A stretch of DNA of 64,000 nt from Mxb001 sp046046455 (lineage in GTDB: Bacteria > Actinomycetota > Actinomycetes > S36-B12). Below, in pieces: positions 8,855 to 16,658 of the stretch (position 1 is its first letter; every line of letters starts with the position of its first letter). The position numbers were made by a program, and so were the translations under genes. The notes below the pieces were generated by a model. That model saw nothing but the letters and a program-made list of their open reading frames with translations, searched no databases and was not told the origin of the DNA. The stretch spans positions 14,061-78,060 of the forward strand of contig JBJOJS010000090.1 of the NCBI GenBank assembly GCA_046046455.1. The letters are read 5' to 3'.

Positions 8855-9681
8855 CCGCATCCCCGGAGATCGGTCGGATGATCGTCGCCGCGGGAATCCC
8901 GACCAATGTCCACGACACCGGTCACGATCCCGGTGGGGGCACGGTGCTGCTCATCCATGGGTCAGGGCCGGGTGTGAGTGCCTGGGCGAACTGGCGCCTC
9001 ACCATCCCGGCGCTCTCACCGCACTTCCGCGTTATCGCACCGGATGTCGTCGGCTTCGGCTTCACCGAGCGCTCCGCCACGTCCTACGACCTCGACACCT
9101 GGACGGCCCACGTCGTGGGCGTACTCGACGCACTGGGAATCGATAGGGCGCATGTCGTGGGCAACTCCTTCGGCGGCTCCCTTGCACTCGCGCTCGCTAT
9201 CCACCACCCGGATCGGGTGCGCCGCCTCGGGCTCATGGGCGCGGTGGGGCTCGATTTCCCCATCACGCCCGGCCTGGACGCGGTCTGGGGATACCAGCCG
9301 AGCGTGGAGTCGATGGCCGAACTCCTCAGCATCTTCACCGCAACCCCTGCACCGGGGCTGCAGCAGCTCGCGGAGCTCCGCTATCAGGCCAGCATCAGGC
9401 CCGGTGTGCACGAGGCATACGCATCGATGTTCCCCGCTCCCCGCCAGCGCTGGGTCCAGGCCCTCGCGCATGCCGAGAGCGAAGTCGCGTCCATCGACGC
9501 CCCCACGATGATCTTCCACGGCCGCGAGGATCGCGTGATCCCGCTGTCCACGTCGTTGCGGCTCTTCGAACTCATCCCGGACGCCCAACTCCACCTCTTC
9601 GGCCAGTGCGGGCACTGGACTCAGATCGAGCACGCGGAGGAGTTCAATCGAATCCTGCGGGACTTCCTCCTGGACGGATGA
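8851..9681 (+). CDS. xylF: Meta-cleavage product hydrolase (2-hydroxymuconate semialdehyde hydrolase type)
   Basis: This 276-residue alpha/beta hydrolase is close to XylF/DmpD from memory; the LLIHGSGPGVSAWANWRL, ALAIHHPDRVRRL, FPITPGLDAVWGY and RYQASIRPG segments are nearly family-identical. The catalytic triad is Ser106 in GNSFGG, Asp227 in GREDRVIP and His255 in GHWTQIEH. The family cleaves the C-C bond of ring-fission products to 2-hydroxypentadienoate plus an acid. The start codon overlaps the stop of the GluQRS-like gene (ATGA), so translation is probably coupled. It sits about 44 kb from the meta-pathway operon whose intermediate it would process. Confidence 0.9.
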   Translation: MTASPEIGRMIVAAGIPTNVHDTGHDPGGGTVLLIHGSGPGVSAWANWRLTIPALSPHFRVIAPDVVGFGFTERSATSYDLDTWTAHVVGVLDALGIDRAHVVGNSFGGSLALALAIHHPDRVRRLGLMGAVGLDFPITPGLDAVWGYQPSVESMAELLSIFTATPAPGLQQLAELRYQASIRPGVHEAYASMFPAPRQRWVQALAHAESEVASIDAPTMIFHGREDRVIPLSTSLRLFELIPDAQLHLFGQCGHWTQIEHAEEFNRILRDFLLDG

Positions 9682-9721
9682 GCTGCACGTCACTCACGAG
9701 TACGGGCTCACACGTGCGGGC

Positions 9722-10465
9722 TCACATGCGCAGGTAGGAGGCGCCGTTGAGGTCGAGGATTCCTCCGCTGGCCCACTCCGCCTCGGGCAAGGCCAGGAAG
9801 GCGACCGCGGCGGCGATCTCGTCGGGATGGGCGATCCGCCCGAAGGGGCTCTCCGCGCGGCGCACCTCCCCGGCCTCCCCCTGCATCGCTGCAGCGGCCA
9901 TATCCGTCTCAACGAATCCGGGCGCGACGGTCGTCACCGCGATGCCTCGGGAGCCGAGGTACTTCGCAAGCGACTGACCGAAGGAGGAGAGCCCCGCCTT
10001 GCTGGCCCCGTACGCGGGGCTGTGCGGCTCGCCCCGGAAGGCACCCCGCGAGCCGACGTTGATGATGCGGCCTCCCGGACCCATGTGCCGCACCGCATGC
10101 CAGGTCACGATCGCCGGGGCGAGCAGGTTGATGTCGAGGGTCTCCTGCCAGGCACCGAGCCAGGTGTCGAAGTCCACTTCGTCGATGGGATGGTCGACGA
10201 ACACCCCGGCGTTGTTCACGAGGACGTCGATGCCGCCCAGGGCCTCAGCCGCCTCCTGGACCATGCGCGTAATCGCCTCGGGATCTCGGAGATCCGCACG
10301 CACGCCCACGTGCCCCGAGCCGTCGAGGGAAGCGAGAACCTCGGCTGCGGCCTCCGGACTGGCGTGGAAGTGGAGCGCCACGTGCCAGCCATCAGCGGCG
10401 AACCGACGCGCGATCGCCGCGCCGATCCCGCGAGAGCCACCCGTGATGAGGATGCGACCGGTCAT
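9722..10465 (-). CDS. SDR-family oxidoreductase
   Basis: This 247-residue classical short-chain dehydrogenase/reductase has the cofactor motif TGGSRGIG (residues 8-15), NNAG (84-87) and the catalytic Ser139, Tyr152 and Lys156 (YGASK). It is FabG-like, but the substrate cannot be told. It is convergent with the xylF-type gene and transcribed away from the unknown pair at 10524. A TAGCCT box lies 6 nt before the ATG, so it is probably leaderless. Confidence 0.9.
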   Translation of the reverse strand: MTGRILITGGSRGIGAAIARRFAADGWHVALHFHASPEAAAEVLASLDGSGHVGVRADLRDPEAITRMVQEAAEALGGIDVLVNNAGVFVDHPIDEVDFDTWLGAWQETLDINLLAPAIVTWHAVRHMGPGGRIINVGSRGAFRGEPHSPAYGASKAGLSSFGQSLAKYLGSRGIAVTTVAPGFVETDMAAAAMQGEAGEVRRAESPFGRIAHPDEIAAAVAFLALPEAEWASGGILDLNGASYLRM

Positions 10466-10471
10466 AGGCCA

Positions 10472-10477
10472 AGGCTA
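10472..10477 (-). promoter_or_regulatory. -10 box of a leaderless promoter (TAGCCT)
   Basis: On the minus strand TAGCCT stands 6 nt before the ATG of the SDR gene (10465). No ribosome-binding site is present. Confidence 0.5.
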
Positions 10478-10523
10478 GGACCCATGGCGATCACCCGCAC
10501 GGCTGTCTGGCAGGCTACGACGC

Positions 10524-10826
10524 ATGGCACATGGCACGGGTGACGAGCCCATTCACCTCAACAATCACCATCTCAACACTCTGACGGCGATCTTCAGCCA
10601 CCCCACGAGCCACAACATCCGCTGGGCCGACACGATCTCTCTGCTCGAGCACGTGGGCGAGGTCGAGGAGCGTCACGACGGCAAGCTGAAGGTGACCGTG
10701 GGGCCCGAAACCGAGATCTTCGAGCGTCCACGCGACAAGGACATTGACACCCAGATGGTGGTCGACCTCCGGCGCATGCTGCGCAATGCAGGCTTCGGCC
10801 CCGAGCAGCCCGGCCAGGAGGTCTGA
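10524..10826 (+). CDS. Conserved 100-residue protein, possibly HicA/dsRBD-like fold
   Basis: This protein has an N-terminal His/Asn-rich stretch, a FSHPTSHNIRW motif, a helix (ADTISLLEHVG), a beta hairpin around GKLKVTVG and a C-terminal helix VVDLRRMLRNAGF. The order and the closing LRxxLxxAG are reminiscent of HicA-type small RNA-binding folds, but I cannot assign a function. A CAGGCT box lies 7 nt before the ATG, so the mRNA may be leaderless. The next gene starts 1 nt after its stop, indicating an operon with a release-factor-like protein. Confidence 0.75.
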   Translation: MAHGTGDEPIHLNNHHLNTLTAIFSHPTSHNIRWADTISLLEHVGEVEERHDGKLKVTVGPETEIFERPRDKDIDTQMVVDLRRMLRNAGFGPEQPGQEV

Positions 10827-10827
10827 C

Positions 10828-11295
10828 ATGCACGACGTTACCGATGCCATCGATCTCACAGGCCGCGTGGCGATCGCCGCCGTGGACTTCCACAGCACCC
10901 GCATCTACGCGCTCGACTCCGCGGATCACTCCTCGCCTGAGCACGTCACAGCCGAGGATCCCCGGAAGCGTTACCACAATGTCTACCACCGGCATGGCAA
11001 CGTCGATGGCACCTACTTGGACGACAGCGACGCCTACTGGTCGCTGCTCACCCAGGCTCTTGCTCCGGCCGAGGGGATCATCCTGCTCGGGCACGGCAAG
11101 GGCAAGGCCAACGCCAGCCACCACCTCGCGGGATACATGGAGAAGCATCGCAAGGACATCGCAGGCAAGATCATTGCCGACGTCCGCGCGGACATCGACG
11201 ATCTCACGGACGAGCAGTTGCTCAGACTCGGCCAGCACATCGCGGGCATCGATCCCCTGCGGGATCACGGAGATAGCCAGCGCGGCGCGCAGTAA
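10828..11295 (+). CDS. baeRF/eRF1-domain-like translational machinery protein
   Basis: This 155-residue protein opens with a strand like those of bacterial eRF1-related proteins (IAAVDFHSTRIYAL), followed by a charged His-rich segment (KRYHNVYHRHGN). It then has the Rossmann-like IILLGHGKGKANASHHL motif and a DDLTDEQLLRLGQ helix, matching small proteins often annotated as translational machinery protein. A role in ribosome rescue or tRNA handling is inferred from this resemblance. GGAGGT precedes the ATG. It forms an operon with the upstream 100-residue protein. Confidence 0.7.
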   Translation: MHDVTDAIDLTGRVAIAAVDFHSTRIYALDSADHSSPEHVTAEDPRKRYHNVYHRHGNVDGTYLDDSDAYWSLLTQALAPAEGIILLGHGKGKANASHHLAGYMEKHRKDIAGKIIADVRADIDDLTDEQLLRLGQHIAGIDPLRDHGDSQRGAQ

Positions 11296-11304
11296 CGGCC
11301 TCGA

Positions 11305-12045
11305 CTAGCTCTCGGCCGCCTCGCGCGCGCGCCACCGACGCTCGAGCAGGTAGGCGGCGATGCCCGCGAGGACACCCACGGCCAAGACGGCGATCCAGCC
11401 GCCGAGGTTGCCCAGGGAATTGGTGTTCGCGGGATCGTCAGGGCACTCGCCGAGACCGCACTCGGGGATGATGGACAGACCAATCACACCCAGGTCGACG
11501 GTGGACCAGACGACGACCAGCAGGCTCAGCCAGACAACCAGGCCCGTCACCAGAGGACGCATCGGTCCCGGATCACGCAGCACGCCTTCATCACCGGCTT
11601 GGAACGGCGCCTGCCACATGATGAGAATGGCGCAGCCCACAATCGCGATGATGAACGTGACGAGCGCCCAGGTGTAGAGATGCCAGCCCAGGACCGTGGG
11701 GCCGTAGCCGGGATCGTTCGGGTCGGCGATGTGGAGCAGGATCTGCCGAGTCGAGCCCGCGGCGCCTACCACGGCGGCCAGGATGCTCAGGGCATAGTGG
11801 CGCGGCTTGATTCCCCACAGCAGGTTCATGATGGGGCCCACGGCCAGGCCCACCATGCCGGAGCGCTGGACGATGCACAGGGGGCACGGCTGCTCACCCG
11901 CGCCGAACTGCAGATGCAGTGAACCGGCGAGGACCAGGATCAGGCCGAAGAGCGCGGCGATATTGACCAGCCGCGAGAGGAAAACGGCCCGCTCGGGGTC
12001 CATAGCCCAGCGGCTGGAGGATGCCTGCGCTGTGGAGATCGTCAT
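11305..12045 (-). CDS. DsbB-like disulfide bond formation protein, six-helix variant
   Basis: This 246-residue membrane protein has the DsbB quinone-coupled oxidase signature CPLC in the first periplasmic loop (EQPCPLCIVQR). Hydrophobic segments suggest six helices rather than four. The loop where DsbB usually carries its second Cys pair (GYGPTVLGWHLYTW) has none. A pair appears instead in CGLGEC between predicted helices five and six. It would reoxidise a DsbA-like partner, none of which is in the window. ATG at 12045 follows a TAGGGGC site; the longer open frame to 12183 overlaps the small upstream gene. Confidence 0.78.
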   Translation of the reverse strand: MTISTAQASSSRWAMDPERAVFLSRLVNIAALFGLILVLAGSLHLQFGAGEQPCPLCIVQRSGMVGLAVGPIMNLLWGIKPRHYALSILAAVVGAAGSTRQILLHIADPNDPGYGPTVLGWHLYTWALVTFIIAIVGCAILIMWQAPFQAGDEGVLRDPGPMRPLVTGLVVWLSLLVVVWSTVDLGVIGLSIIPECGLGECPDDPANTNSLGNLGGWIAVLAVGVLAGIAAYLLERRWRAREAAES

Positions 12046-12053
12046 GTCGGCCC

Positions 12054-12203
12054 CTAGAAGTTGAGCGGGATCGGGTCGGTCATGTGGATGCGCAAGACCA
12101 ACAGCGTGTAGGCGAGGTTGGCCACCGCGAGCAATGGCACCCATCTCCACCCTCGGAAGATCCCGATGAAGACGACCAGCCACACGACGAACATGAGGAG
12201 CAT
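12054..12203 (-). CDS. Small two-helix membrane protein, unknown
   Basis: This putative 49-residue protein begins MLLMFVVWLVVFIGIF and contains two hydrophobic segments separated by RGWRWVP, ending IPLNF. It stops 8 nt before the DsbB-like start, so the two are probably one transcript. The frame extends upstream to 12326, but that part is Pro/Arg-rich and overlaps the divergent oxidoreductase gene. ATG at 12203 or GTG at 12206 is the likely start. I do not recognise the family. Confidence 0.5.
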   Translation of the reverse strand: MLLMFVVWLVVFIGIFRGWRWVPLLAVANLAYTLLVLRIHMTDPIPLNF

Positions 12204-12269
12204 CACAGGCCCGAGGCTAGGCCCCGCCACGGGCACCGGCAAGCACCCTCGGGGTCCCCGCGCGTCCCC

Positions 12270-12275
12270 TAGGGT
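12270..12275 (+). promoter_or_regulatory. -10 box of a leaderless promoter (TAGGGT)
   Basis: TAGGGT stands 6 nt before the ATG at 12282. It supports the far-upstream start of the long Gfo/Idh/MocA-type protein over an internal ATG. Confidence 0.5.
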
Positions 12276-12281
12276 GGTCCT

Positions 12282-13673
12282 ATGGTCGATGCCGACACGT
12301 TGTCGTGGCCGGAGGGTGCCCGGCACTCAAGGCTCAGGATCACCACTCCGGGAGGCCTACCGCTCCCCCGTCACGAGGTGCGGATGCGTTCGACGTTCCC
12401 GCAGTGGCCGAGGGGCGATGTCCTCCTCCCCGCCGAGCCGATACCCGGTCTCCCCGCCCAGGGTGCATTGGTCACGTTCGCCCACGGCCTTGCCGAACAC
12501 GCTCTCATCGCACGAGGCCCCGCGGATGCACTCGTGGTCGCCCTCCCCGAGGCATCCACGGTGTGGTCCGAGCCCGCATTCCTCGAGCTCCTCGCAGCAG
12601 CCGCGTCATCGAATCCCTCCGGTATGGCATCACGCGGGGTGGGTCTTCTCGGCTTCGGCGCCATCGGCGCTGCCCATGCGCGTGCGGTGCGCGAGACGCC
12701 CGGTCTGCACCTGGTCGCGGTCTGCGACCGAGATCCCGCTCGTGCCGCCCTGGCTCTCCAGGCCGACCCGCAGGCGCGTGTCCATGACAGCGCCGAGCAA
12801 CTCCTCGACGACCCCGATGTCGATGTGGTCGTCGTCTCGACTCCCCCGGATAGCCATGCCTACTGGGCGATGGCTGCCCTGGAACGCGGGAAGCATGTGG
12901 TTGTCGAGAAGCCGATGGCGCTCACGACCCGCGAGTGCGACAGGTTGATCGAACGCGCGTCGCGCGACGGACTCGCCCTGTCGGTATATCAAAACCGCCG
13001 ATTCGACCCCGACTATTCCGTGATCCGTGAGCTCGTGCGTGACGGCCGTATTGGCGATGTCTTTCACGTCGAGACCTTCGTGGGGGGCTACGGACACCCG
13101 TGCAACTACTGGCACTCCGACGCCGCGGTCTCCGGAGGTGCGCTCTTCGACTGGGGATCGCACATCATCGATCAAGTGCTCGACCTCGTCGATGGCGACG
13201 TGGAGTACGTCTCGGCGGTCAACCACAAGCGGGTATGGCACGACGTCACCAACGCAGACCACTCTCGCATGACCCTCCACTTCAGCGGCGGACGTGAGGC
13301 GACGTTCGTGTATTCGGATCTCGCGGCGGCTCTCAAGCCTCGCTGGTACGTCCTCGGCACACGCGGCGCCATCTCGGGGGAATGGAGGAGGGAGTCCGTG
13401 ATGGCACGCAATGCCATCGGCACCCTCGAGGAGGACATCCTCGCCCCAGCGGACGCACCGCCGCGCGTCAGGCTTCACTCCCCTGAAGGTGATGTCACCG
13501 AGTTGACCTTCCGCCAGACCGAGTCCCATCCCTTCCACGCGGACCTGTCGCTGTGGCTGCAGTTCGGATTCACTCCGCGTGTGCGTGGCGAGCAATCGCG
13601 TCGCGTCATCGCCATGCTCGAGGCCGCCGAGGAGTCGGCGCGCATGAGCGGCCAGCCGGTGAAGCCCTCGTGA
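12282..13673 (+). CDS. Gfo/Idh/MocA oxidoreductase with extra N-terminal domain
   Basis: This 463-residue NAD(P)-dependent oxidoreductase has the Rossmann motif GLLGFGAIGAAHARA starting only near residue 121, and the EKP motif that closes the cofactor site lies in HVVVEKPMAL. A C-terminal GFO_IDH_MocA domain follows (YGHPCNYWHSDAAVSGGALFDWG segment). The first ~115 residues are not part of the family and I do not recognise them. An ATG at 12624 would give a family-length protein, but the leaderless box argues for 12282. The stop overlaps the next gene by 4 nt. The sugar or polyol substrate is unknown. Confidence 0.85.
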   Translation: MVDADTLSWPEGARHSRLRITTPGGLPLPRHEVRMRSTFPQWPRGDVLLPAEPIPGLPAQGALVTFAHGLAEHALIARGPADALVVALPEASTVWSEPAFLELLAAAASSNPSGMASRGVGLLGFGAIGAAHARAVRETPGLHLVAVCDRDPARAALALQADPQARVHDSAEQLLDDPDVDVVVVSTPPDSHAYWAMAALERGKHVVVEKPMALTTRECDRLIERASRDGLALSVYQNRRFDPDYSVIRELVRDGRIGDVFHVETFVGGYGHPCNYWHSDAAVSGGALFDWGSHIIDQVLDLVDGDVEYVSAVNHKRVWHDVTNADHSRMTLHFSGGREATFVYSDLAAALKPRWYVLGTRGAISGEWRRESVMARNAIGTLEEDILAPADAPPRVRLHSPEGDVTELTFRQTESHPFHADLSLWLQFGFTPRVRGEQSRRVIAMLEAAEESARMSGQPVKPS

Positions 13674-14635
13674 CGCCCACGCGCTGGGGACTGCTGGGTG
13701 CCGGCTGGATCTCTCGGCGGGCCATCGCTCCCGCCATGCACAGTGCACAGGGCGCCTCTCTCGACGTCGTCGCTGCGCGTGACCGCACTCGGGCCGCAGC
13801 CCTGAATCCGCGTCGGGCAGCCGTCGACGACTACGCCGCCGTCATCGACGATCCCGACGTGGATGTCGTCTACATCGCCCTCTCCAACGATGCCCACCTC
13901 CCCTGGACCGAGCGCGCACTCGCCGCGGGCAAGGCGGTGCTGTGCGAAAAGCCCCTGGGCCGCGATGCCGACGAGGCGCGGCGCATGCGCGCGATGGCCG
14001 AATCCACCGGTGGGCTTCTGGTGGAAGCCACATGGAATCTCTGGCATCCGCGCACCGCACGGGCGGCAGCGCTCGTCGCCAGCGATGCCATCGGTCGAGT
14101 GACCTCGGTGAGCGGCGCCTTCGTGTTCGATGGCGTGGCTGAGGGCAACTACCGCCGGGATCCTGCCCTCGGTGGCGGGGCACTTCTCGACGTGGGGTGC
14201 TACCCCCTCACCGGCGCCGCTTGGGCCACGCGCGGCAGCGACATCCGCGTCGATTCCGTCGAGATCGTGTCCGGTGGTCTCGGTGTCGACTTCACCACCA
14301 TTGCTTCCCTCACGATGGACGGTATTCCCGTAGGTGTGCGTGCGAGCTTCATGGAGACGGGCTTCGAGAGCCTCGTCATCGAGGGCGAACTCGGCATACT
14401 CGAGTTCACCGGTAACGATGCCTACACGTCCTGGCTCCAGCCCAGTGCGCTACGTGTGCTCGATCGCGACGGCGAACGAGTTGAGCATTTCGCGCCCGTG
14501 GACCCCTATCGCCTCATGATCGAGTCCGTCTCGGCTGCCGTTCGAGGCGAGAGCGCCTGGCTGCCCGATCCGCGCTGGTCGATCACCGTCGCGCGGGCCA
14601 TGGACGCGATCCTCGCCGGCGGCTCGCGGGCCTGA
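13670..14635 (+). CDS. Gfo/Idh/MocA-family oxidoreductase
   Basis: This 321-residue protein has the Rossmann motif WGLLGAGWIS at the N-terminus, the cofactor motif CEKPLG near residue 100 and a GGALLDVGCYP segment containing the conserved catalytic-region Asp. GTG at 13670 overlaps the upstream stop codon (GTGA), so the two related oxidoreductases are translationally coupled. It probably acts on a sugar-type substrate or dihydrodiol in series with its partner, but this cannot be resolved from sequence. Confidence 0.9.
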   Translation: MTPTRWGLLGAGWISRRAIAPAMHSAQGASLDVVAARDRTRAAALNPRRAAVDDYAAVIDDPDVDVVYIALSNDAHLPWTERALAAGKAVLCEKPLGRDADEARRMRAMAESTGGLLVEATWNLWHPRTARAAALVASDAIGRVTSVSGAFVFDGVAEGNYRRDPALGGGALLDVGCYPLTGAAWATRGSDIRVDSVEIVSGGLGVDFTTIASLTMDGIPVGVRASFMETGFESLVIEGELGILEFTGNDAYTSWLQPSALRVLDRDGERVEHFAPVDPYRLMIESVSAAVRGESAWLPDPRWSITVARAMDAILAGGSRA

Positions 14636-14673
14636 TCTGGCGGCGCCTCACGCGGTCCTGGCAGGCTACGGCC

Positions 14674-15486
14674 ATGCCCCTCGACACTCAGGCGAGCGAA
14701 CCCGTGCTCGTGGAGATCCACGATCGCGTGGCCCTCATCACGCTGAATCGCCCTGACCGACTCAACGCCCTGACAGCTGACATGGGCGCGGTCTACGCGC
14801 GCGCCCTGCGCGAAGCCGACGCCGATCCGGGCATCCGGGTCGCGGTCGTCACCGGCGCCGGTCGGGGCTTCTGCTCCGGCGCCGACCTGTCGGTACTCGC
14901 CCAGGGCCCCGACGCGCTCGACGGCTTCGTCTCCGAGACCACGTGGGAGGACCTCCCCACGGGAGCGCTCGATGTGAGCATCCCCGTGGTGATGGCGGTC
15001 AATGGCCCGGCTGCCGGCCTTGGATTCGTCATCGCGCTCACCGGGGACGTATGCCTCGCCTCGCCCTCGGCGCGCTTCATCTCCGCCTTCAGCAGGCTCG
15101 GACTCGTTGCGGAGTACGGCGCCGCATGGCTCCTCCCACGGATGATCGGACGCCAGCGCGCAGCGGAACTCCTGCTCAGCGGTCGAGCGATCGACTCCGA
15201 CGAGGCCGCACGCATCGGCCTCGTCCAAGGTGTGCACGACGACGTGGTCGCTGCCGCCATGGAGTGGGCGACCGACGTTGCTCGCCACTGCTCCCCCGCA
15301 TCGCTGTCGACCATGAAGCGGCAACTTGCGGACGCTGACAGGGGCGATCTCCACGCCAGCCTGGCGGAGAGCCTGCGACTCATGCGCGAGTCCTTCCGCG
15401 GACCTGATCTCGCCGAGGCCCTGCTTGCGAAGGGCGCGGGACGTGCCCCGGATTTCGCCTCCGTGCACCGGGGCGAGTCGGGCTGA
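14674..15486 (+). CDS. Enoyl-CoA hydratase/isomerase family protein
   Basis: This 270-residue crotonase-fold protein has the NRPDRLNAL motif near residue 25, the first oxyanion-hole segment GFCSGADL (near residue 65) and the second segment NGPAAGLGF (near residue 110). The family hydrates 2-enoyl-CoA or performs related CoA-ester chemistry. The Glu pair of true enoyl-CoA hydratases is not obvious, so the specific reaction is open. A CAGGCT box lies 6 nt before the ATG, and the flanking TGGCAGGCTACG also occurs upstream of the gene at 10524. It is convergent with the NUDIX-like gene, 7 nt apart. Confidence 0.88.
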   Translation: MPLDTQASEPVLVEIHDRVALITLNRPDRLNALTADMGAVYARALREADADPGIRVAVVTGAGRGFCSGADLSVLAQGPDALDGFVSETTWEDLPTGALDVSIPVVMAVNGPAAGLGFVIALTGDVCLASPSARFISAFSRLGLVAEYGAAWLLPRMIGRQRAAELLLSGRAIDSDEAARIGLVQGVHDDVVAAAMEWATDVARHCSPASLSTMKRQLADADRGDLHASLAESLRLMRESFRGPDLAEALLAKGAGRAPDFASVHRGESG

Positions 15487-15493
15487 GCCCAGG

Positions 15494-16030
15494 TCAGTCG
15501 AGTTGACCCGCGTAGGCGAGGGCAAGGCGCACGAGTCGACCCTGTCCACCGGTCATCTCCGACTGAAATGACTCCGATGCGGCCTCGTGCGGCGTCACCC
15601 AGGTGAGGTCCAGTGACTCCTGGCTGGGTGAGCAATCGCCGTCGCATGGCACGACATAGGCGAGGCTCACCGCGTGCTGACGGGGGTCGTGGTACCCGGT
15701 CACGGACGGGTCCGGGAAGTATTCGGCCACAGTGAAAGGCGCCGGATCCAGTGGCAGCCGCGGGAGAGCCATGGGGCCCAGGTCCTTCTCCAGATGGCGC
15801 AGCAGGGCCTCACGGAGTCGCTCGCCGTAGAGCACGCGTCCGGAGACGAGAGCCCGGCTGATCGACCCATCCGGCATCGCGCGCAGGAGGAGTCCCACCG
15901 CCGTGATCTCACCCCAGGAGTCCACCCGCACGGGGATCGCCTCGACGTAGACGATGGGCAGACGCTCCCGGGCCTGCTCCAACTGCTCCGAGCTCAGCCA
16001 CGAGTCGCGGATATCGAGCATGTCGCTCAT
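15494..16030 (-). CDS. NUDIX-like protein (DUF4916)
   Basis: This 178-residue protein matches the actinobacterial DUF4916 group: WLSSEQLEQARERLPIVYVE at the N-terminus, then VSGRVLYGERLREALLRHLE and DPRQHAVSLAYVVP. The region aligned with the Nudix box is degenerate (HLEKDLG in place of REUxEExGU), so metal-dependent pyrophosphatase activity is doubtful. AAGGGAG precedes the ATG by 6 nt. No partner genes suggest a pathway. Confidence 0.85.
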   Translation of the reverse strand: MSDMLDIRDSWLSSEQLEQARERLPIVYVEAIPVRVDSWGEITAVGLLLRAMPDGSISRALVSGRVLYGERLREALLRHLEKDLGPMALPRLPLDPAPFTVAEYFPDPSVTGYHDPRQHAVSLAYVVPCDGDCSPSQESLDLTWVTPHEAASESFQSEMTGGQGRLVRLALAYAGQLD

Positions 16031-16122
16031 CGATCACTCCCTTGCGTCTCGGCCTGCGGCGCTCCTCATGCGGGCATCCGACCCACGGCCGGGTCCGGCT
16101 CGCCGCGGGGCAGCTGCCCGCC

Positions 16123-16128
16123 TAGCCT
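16123..16128 (+). promoter_or_regulatory. -10 box of a leaderless promoter (TAGCCT)
   Basis: TAGCCT stands 6 nt before the ATG of msrB at 16135. No ribosome-binding site is needed with this layout. Confidence 0.5.
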
Positions 16129-16134
16129 GAGGGC

Positions 16135-16590
16135 ATGCCGACTGTAGAGCCACATCGCCCCGATGGAGCCACCTACCCCGTCACCCGCACGGAGGAGGAG
16201 TGGCGCGCCCAGCTCTCCCCCGTCGAATACGCCGTCCTGCGGGAGGCCGGGACCGAGCCCGCCTGGTCGGGAGAGTACGTAGGGACGAAGTCAGCAGGCA
16301 CGTATGCGTGCCGCGCCTGCGGTGCGGAGCTCTTCCGCTCGGAGTCCAAATTCGACTCCCACTGCGGCTGGCCTTCCTTCTACACCCCTCTGGCCGGTGA
16401 CCGGATCGTGGAGATCGAGGATCGTTCGCACGGAATGCTGCGCACGGAAGTGCGCTGCGCTTCCTGCGGAAGTCACCTCGGCCACGTCTTCGAGGGTGAG
16501 GGCTACCCGACGCCCACGGACCTCCGCTACTGCATCAACAGCGTCTGCCTCGTGCACGAGGGCGAATCGACGGGGCCCGAGGGGACCTAG
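16135..16590 (+). CDS. msrB: Peptide-methionine (R)-S-oxide reductase
   Basis: This 151-residue MsrB repairs methionine-R-sulfoxide in oxidised proteins. Two CxxC zinc motifs are present (CRACG near residue 59 and CASCG near residue 108), together with the HCGWPSF segment and the catalytic Cys in RYCINS. The length and motif order fit a complete single-domain enzyme of the cytoplasm. It is separated from its neighbours by a NUDIX-like gene in the opposite direction and DUF3000 downstream. Confidence 0.96.
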   Translation: MPTVEPHRPDGATYPVTRTEEEWRAQLSPVEYAVLREAGTEPAWSGEYVGTKSAGTYACRACGAELFRSESKFDSHCGWPSFYTPLAGDRIVEIEDRSHGMLRTEVRCASCGSHLGHVFEGEGYPTPTDLRYCINSVCLVHEGESTGPEGT

Positions 16591-16646
16591 TCAGCGGCTC
16601 CGGCCGACCAGCGGCGTGGGAGCGCCGACAGGCGCATGTGGCGTCG

Positions 16647-16652
16647 TACCCT
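16647..16652 (+). promoter_or_regulatory. -10 box of a leaderless promoter (TACCCT)
   Basis: TACCCT ends 6 nt before the GTG at 16659 and is the main reason to prefer that start for the DUF3000 gene over the GTG at 16638. Confidence 0.5.
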
Positions 16653-16658
16653 GCCGAT

